From JBOHPP01 sp050731755 (GTDB lineage Bacteria; Methylomirabilota; Methylomirabilia; Rokubacteriales; CSP1-6), in assembly GCA_050731755.1 (NCBI GenBank), contig JBOHPP010000084.1:1-28463 (forward strand): a DNA stretch of 28,463 nucleotides, read 5' to 3'. Position numbers and translations under genes: made by a program. The notes beneath the pieces were generated by a model, which was given only the letters and a program-made list of their open reading frames with translations, searched no databases and was not told the DNA's origin. Of this stretch, positions 24,568 to 28,463 are shown in pieces (position 1 is the first letter of the stretch; each line of letters starts with the position of its first letter).

Positions 24568-25448
24568 GGGGACACCGCGCCGGGCCCGGCGCCGCCGCGG
24601 CTCCTGGTCCCGACGGCGTGGATCGCGCGCACGTGGTCGAGCAGCTGCGGCAGGTCATCGATGCGGAGCATGTTGGGCCCATCCGAGAGCGGGCGGCCGT
24701 CGGGCAGCGTGCGGTCCGGCTCCTCGTGCATCTCCATGAACAGCGCGTCCACGCCGACCGCGATGGCCGCCCGCGCCAGCGCCGGGACGTACCGTCGCTC
24801 GCCGCCCGAGCGGGTGCCGGCGGCCCCCGGCAGCTGCACCGAGTGGGTGGCGTCGAAGACCACCGGAAAGCCCAGCTCGCGCATCTGCACGAGGCCGCGC
24901 ATGTCGACGACGAGGTTGTGGTAGCCGAAGCTCGTCCCCCGCTCGGTGAGGAGGATCTGCCGGTTTCCGGCCGACAGGATCTTCTCCACGATGTTCTGCA
25001 TGTCCGCCGGGGCCAGGAACTGGCCCTTCTTCACGTTCACGGGCTTTCCGGTGCGCGCCGCCGCCAGGACGAGGTCGGTCTGGCGGCAGAGGAAGGCCGG
25101 GATCTGCAGCACGTCGAGCACCTCGGCCGCCGGCCCCACCTCCTCGACCTGGTGCACGTCGGAGAGTACCGGCACCCCCACCGCCTCTTTCACCCGGCGC
25201 AAGATGCGCAGCCCCTCGACCAGACCGGGGCCGCGATAGCCGTCGAGCGAGGAGCGGTTGGCCTTGTCGTAGGAAGACTTGTAGATGAACGGCACCCCGC
25301 GGTCGGCGGCGATGGCGGCCAGGCGCTCGGCCGTCATCAGCGCGTGCTTCTCGCTCTCGATCGCACAGGGGCCCCCGATGAGCACGAGCGGTCGCCCGCC
25401 CCCGATGCTGACCGGGCCGACCTGAACGGGTCGCGCGGTCGTCGTCAC
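24564..25448 (-). CDS. kdsA: 3-deoxy-8-phosphooctulonate synthase
   Basis: KdsA condenses phosphoenolpyruvate with arabinose-5-phosphate to give Kdo-8-phosphate for the LPS inner core. The 294 residues include GGPCAIES, KSSYDKANRSS, SDVHQVEEV, FLCRQTDL, NVKKGQFLAP, TERGTSFGYHNLVVDMRGL and FDATHSVQLPG. Cys28 in GGPCAIES is the residue that binds metal in class II (Aquifex-type) enzymes, whereas E. coli-type class I has Asn there. This one is therefore predicted to be metal-dependent. The GTG start at 25446-25448 overlaps the pyrG stop as GTGA. The longer open frame to 25898 is a shadow of pyrG. Confidence 0.96.
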   Translation of the reverse strand: MTTTARPVQVGPVSIGGGRPLVLIGGPCAIESEKHALMTAERLAAIAADRGVPFIYKSSYDKANRSSLDGYRGPGLVEGLRILRRVKEAVGVPVLSDVHQVEEVGPAAEVLDVLQIPAFLCRQTDLVLAAARTGKPVNVKKGQFLAPADMQNIVEKILSAGNRQILLTERGTSFGYHNLVVDMRGLVQMRELGFPVVFDATHSVQLPGAAGTRSGGERRYVPALARAAIAVGVDALFMEMHEEPDRTLPDGRPLSDGPNMLRIDDLPQLLDHVRAIHAVGTRSRGGAGPGAVSP

Positions 25449-27049
25449 GGAGTGCCCGCGTGCGTGAGCGCGGCTCCCACGAAGCCGGCGAAGAGCGGGT
25501 GCGGGTCCCAGGGCCGCGACCGGAACTCGGGGTGGAACTGGCCGGCCACGAAATAGGGGTGATCCGGCAGCTCGATCATCTCCACCACCTGCTTCTCGGC
25601 CCACACCCCCGACACGTGCAGCCCGTTCTTCTCCAGCCGCTGGAGGTAGTCGTTGTTCACCTCGTACCGGTGGCGGTGGCGCTCGTGGATGATGGATTGA
25701 CCGTACAGCCGCGCGGCCAGGCTGCCCTCGGTGAGCACCACCGGATAGAGGCCGAGCCGCATGGTGCCCCCCTTGTCGGCGACGGCCCGTTGCTCGGGCA
25801 GCAGATCGATGACCGGATGGGGCGTCGCCCGCTCGAACTCGGTGGAATTGGCGGCGCTGAGGCCGCAGACGTTGCGGGCGAACTCGATGACGGCGCACTG
25901 CATCCCCAGGCAGATCCCGAAGTACGGCACCCCGTGCTCGCGGGCGAACCGGACCGCGTCGATCTTGCCCTCGATACCGCGGTCCCCGAAGCCGCCGGGG
26001 ACCAGGATGCCGTGGACGGCCTGGAAGTGGGCGGGGGCGCCGTCCCGCTCGATGTGCTCGGCGTCGACCCAGGTGACATCCACCCGGGCCTCGTGGGCGA
26101 TGCCGCCGTGGGCCAGGGCCTCGCTGAGGCTCTTGTACGAGTCGCGCAGGTCGATGTACTTGCCCACCACGGCGATCCGTACCTGAGCGCGGGGCGACTT
26201 CACCCGCTTGACGACGTCCTCCCAGCGGCGGAGGTCGCCGGTCCGCTCGGGCAGCCCCAGCAGCTTCACGATGATGTCGTCCAGGCCTTCCCGGTGGAAT
26301 ACCAGCGGGACCTCGTAGATCGTGTCCACGTCCTTGGCGGTGATGACGGCCTCCTCCTCGACGTCGCAGAACAGGGCGATCTTCGACTTGATCCCCGGTG
26401 GCAGGTACCGGTCGGTGCGGCAGAGCAGCACGTCGGGCTGGATGCCGATGGCCCGCAGCTCCTTGACCGAGTGCTGGGTGGCCTTCGTCTTGAGCTCCTG
26501 GGCGGCCTGCATGAACGGCACCAGGGTGAGGTGGATGTAGATGACGTTGTCCCGCCCGACGTCCTTCTTGAGCTGGCGGATGGCCTCCAGGAAGGGCAGG
26601 CTCTCGATGTCGCCCACGGTCCCCCCGACCTCGACGATGACGACGTCGACGTCACCGGCCACCCGGCGGATGGCAGTCTTGATCTCGTCGGTGATGTGCG
26701 GGATGACCTGGACGGTGCGTCCGAGGTAGTCGCCGCGGCGCTCCTTCTGGATGACGGAGAAGTACACCTTTCCGGTGGTGACGTTGTGGTCGCGGGTGAC
26801 CCGCATCGAGGTGAAGCGCTCGTAGTGCCCCAGGTCGAGGTCGGTCTCACCGCCGTCATCGGTCACGAACACCTCACCGTGCTGGTAGGGGCTCATGGTT
26901 CCGGCATCGACGTTGATGTAGGGATCCATCTTCTGGAGCGTCACCCGGAACCCCCGCGCCTCCAGCAGCGACCCGATCGACGCGGCGGCCAGGCCCTTGC
27001 CCAGCGACGACACCACCCCACCGGTCACGAAGATGAACTTGGCAGCCAA
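25445..27049 (-). CDS. pyrG: CTP synthase (glutamine-hydrolysing)
   Basis: PyrG aminates UTP to CTP with ATP and glutamine. The 534 residues start with the synthetase domain (KFIFVTGGVVSSLGKGLAAA, QKMDPYINVDAGTMSPYQHG, FVTDDGGETDLDLGHYERF). A class I glutaminase domain follows (PYFGICLGMQCAVIEFARN with the Cys nucleophile, GQFHPEF with the His/Glu). No ATG or in-frame GTG exists at the family N-terminus. The TTG at 27047-27049 has an excellent AGGAGGGG upstream and is the start. CTP is needed to activate Kdo as CMP-Kdo, which explains its coupling to kdsA. Its first 25 bp overlap the end of the upstream nucleotidyltransferase gene. Confidence 0.97.
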   Translation of the reverse strand: MAAKFIFVTGGVVSSLGKGLAAASIGSLLEARGFRVTLQKMDPYINVDAGTMSPYQHGEVFVTDDGGETDLDLGHYERFTSMRVTRDHNVTTGKVYFSVIQKERRGDYLGRTVQVIPHITDEIKTAIRRVAGDVDVVIVEVGGTVGDIESLPFLEAIRQLKKDVGRDNVIYIHLTLVPFMQAAQELKTKATQHSVKELRAIGIQPDVLLCRTDRYLPPGIKSKIALFCDVEEEAVITAKDVDTIYEVPLVFHREGLDDIIVKLLGLPERTGDLRRWEDVVKRVKSPRAQVRIAVVGKYIDLRDSYKSLSEALAHGGIAHEARVDVTWVDAEHIERDGAPAHFQAVHGILVPGGFGDRGIEGKIDAVRFAREHGVPYFGICLGMQCAVIEFARNVCGLSAANSTEFERATPHPVIDLLPEQRAVADKGGTMRLGLYPVVLTEGSLAARLYGQSIIHERHRHRYEVNNDYLQRLEKNGLHVSGVWAEKQVVEMIELPDHPYFVAGQFHPEFRSRPWDPHPLFAGFVGAALTHAGTP

Positions 27050-28463
27050 GCCACCCCTCCTCTCTCGGTGATCCAGTCTTGCACATATGCGGCCTCGGCG
27101 TCGCGGTCCCGCACGACATCGTCGAGACGGAGGTCGCGCAGCGCCTCGAGCGCGCGGGCGACCTGCGGGCCCCGGGGGACACCGAGCGCGACGACCTCGT
27201 CGCCGCTCAGCGCCGGTCGCATCCCCCGGGCGTGGCCGAGGAACCACTCGACGGCGGCCCGGACGGCCGCCTCGCCGCTGAGCCAGAGCCACGCGAGCTC
27301 GACATCGCTGCGGTCCCAGAGCGCACGGGCCCGCTCGCTCGGGCGGCGGGAGGCGTTGAGCTGTCGTGCCAGCTTCACGCGGCTCTCCAGCCCGCGCGTC
27401 AGACGGGTCAGGGGCTCGCCCCTCAGGCCGAGCCGTTCGAGCGCGGCCCCGGCCACGGCGGCCGCCTGGTCGCCGACCAGCGCGAGCACGGCCAGCTCGA
27501 GCGCGGTCACTCGCAACCCGCGCTGTCCGCTCCAGGTCAGCGCCGGTGGCAGCGCGCGCAGCCGCCGGGCGGTGCGGTGTGTGAAGCGATAGCGCGCATC
27601 GAGCAGCCGGTAGACGCCCGCGGCGCCCAGGCGGCGCAGCGTTTCCTCCGGGCGGGCGTCGGCGAGGATCCGTTCCAGCTCGGCGGCGAGCCGGGGACCC
27701 GAGAGGGCCGGGTACGGCGCCAGGCGGAGCGCGAGCCGTTGAGCCCCGGCCGTCCACCCGTCGAGGGCGAGGCCCAGACGGGTCGCGTACCGGGCCGCCC
27801 GGAAGATCCGCGTTGGATCCTCCACGAACGACAACGGGTGCAGGACGCGCAGTCGGCGCCGTGTGAGATCGGTGCGCCCGCCGAACGGGTCCAGCAGCCC
27901 GAAGCCGCCCGAGCCCAGCTCGACGGCCAGCGCGTTCACCGTGAAGTCGCGGCGGGCGAGGTCCTGACCGATGGTGGCCGGGATCACACGCGGCAGGGCG
28001 CCTGGCGTCTCGTAGCGCTCGGCGCGGGCGGTGGCGATGTCGAGGCGGCTGCCCGACGAGAGCGTCAGGGACGCCGTCAGGAAACGCGTGTGCTCGACGA
28101 GCGCGTGTCCCGGCGTCAGGCCGAGCGCTGCCGCCAGCACGCGGGCCACGGTCAACCCGTCGCCTTCGACCACCACGTCGAGGTCGCGACCCGTCGTCTC
28201 GCCGCGCAGCACGTCGCGGACGGTGCCCCCGGCCAGGAACGCGCGGGCGCCCCTCTCGGTGGCGAGACGCGCGAGGGTCGCCATGGCGCCACGCGCGGGC
28301 TCGGACAGGCGCTCGATGAATCGCCAGCCGAGCGCCGGTTCGTCCCACGAGGGCTCCGGCCGCGCCCTGACCGCACCGAGCGGGCCACGCCGGTCGCGCA
28401 CGAGCACGGCTGGCGCGCCGACGGCGAGCAGGCGGCGCACCCGGACCTCGCCCTCGTCGGGGC
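27025..28463 (-). CDS. CCA-adding/poly(A) polymerase-type nucleotidyltransferase, 5' end outside window
   Basis: About 479 residues are visible. The class II nucleotidyltransferase head shows LAGGTVRDVLRG and GRDLDVVVEGDG with the two catalytic Asp. ATARAERYETPGALP, the template-like LARRDFTVNALAVEL, LDPFGGRTDL and VLHPLSFVEDPTRIFRAARYATRLG come next. The helical RNA-binding part follows. It should add or repair the CCA end of tRNA, or add poly(A). The frame stays open to the window edge, and about 60 residues precede the catalytic head. These (RLLAVGAPAVLVRDRRGPLGAV region) look like the end of a CBS domain, so this may be the larger DHH-CBS-polymerase fusion known in some bacteria. A short form starting at GTG 28438-28440 is possible. 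The 3' end overlaps pyrG by 25 bp. Confidence 0.88.
   Translation of the reverse strand, partial: PDEGEVRVRRLLAVGAPAVLVRDRRGPLGAVRARPEPSWDEPALGWRFIERLSEPARGAMATLARLATERGARAFLAGGTVRDVLRGETTGRDLDVVVEGDGLTVARVLAAALGLTPGHALVEHTRFLTASLTLSSGSRLDIATARAERYETPGALPRVIPATIGQDLARRDFTVNALAVELGSGGFGLLDPFGGRTDLTRRRLRVLHPLSFVEDPTRIFRAARYATRLGLALDGWTAGAQRLALRLAPYPALSGPRLAAELERILADARPEETLRRLGAAGVYRLLDARYRFTHRTARRLRALPPALTWSGQRGLRVTALELAVLALVGDQAAAVAGAALERLGLRGEPLTRLTRGLESRVKLARQLNASRRPSERARALWDRSDVELAWLWLSGEAAVRAAVEWFLGHARGMRPALSGDEVVALGVPRGPQVARALEALRDLRLDDVVRDRDAEAAYVQDWITERGGVAWLPSSSS
27054..27061 (-). promoter_or_regulatory. ribosome binding site deciding the pyrG TTG start
   Basis: AGGAGGGG on the minus strand ends 4 bases (GGAGG core 6 bases) before TTG at 27047-27049. 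It lies inside the 3' end of the nucleotidyltransferase gene. It is the strongest Shine-Dalgarno match in the window and compensates for the rare TTG start. Confidence 0.75.

Noticed and set aside
25445..28348. An N-terminally extended pyrG of 967 residues.
   Set aside because: The extension is a shadow of the nucleotidyltransferase gene. The TTG at 27047-27049 with AGGAGGGG upstream gives the normal CTP synthase N-terminus.

Overview
This is a GC-rich stretch (roughly two thirds G+C by eye) of a Gram-negative (diderm) bacterial chromosome, densely packed with core metabolism. It carries Kdo synthesis genes and the inner-membrane and periplasmic parts of the Lpt lipopolysaccharide transporter, so the cell makes Kdo-containing LPS. 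The mix of a CBS-less GuaB3-type enzyme, an archaeal/Thermotoga-like short AhcY, a UPF0182 protein, a GH57 glucanotransferase-like enzyme and a bifunctional PGI/PMI, together with the base composition, suggests an uncultured lineage such as Rokubacteria/Methylomirabilota. That assignment is inference only. I see no tRNA, rRNA, transposase, phage or CRISPR signature.

Layout. All genes but one lie on the minus strand, so they read from right to left. The right end (28463 to 15823) is one long, tightly spaced run: a CCA-adding-type nucleotidyltransferase (5' end outside the window), pyrG, kdsA, kdsD, lptC, lptA, lptB, rpoN, hpf, rapZ, a GH57 enzyme and PGI/PMI. Many neighbours overlap by the 4 bases GTGA or ATGA. 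metK follows with its own likely promoter. Between metK and ahcY is a 268-bp gap holding three tandem 38-bp hairpin units. ahcY (with a perfect TATAAT upstream) and a UPF0182 membrane protein come next.

The only plus-strand gene, at 7798-10164, is an unusual single-chain LptF-LptG fusion. It converges on the UPF0182 gene across a 31-bp perfect inverted repeat, and it diverges by only 22 bp from a secreted protein of unknown function. That secreted protein heads a leftward run with valS, birA and coaX. guaB3 and guaA follow, with a strong sigma70-type promoter whose -35 box contains the coaX stop codon. guaA runs off the left end.

How the genes work together. PyrG makes CTP, and KdsD and KdsA make Kdo-8-phosphate, so the right end supplies precursors for CMP-Kdo. 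LptB, LptC, LptA and the LptFG fusion extract LPS and move it across the periplasm. RpoN, HPF and RapZ form the usual regulatory neighbourhood, but without ptsN and npr. MetK and AhcY make and recycle S-adenosyl compounds. GuaB3 and GuaA belong to guanine nucleotide metabolism. No obviously new defence or mobile system is present. The most unusual items are the LptFG fusion, the tandem hairpin/micro-ORF array between metK and ahcY, and the large inverted-repeat element between the convergent genes.
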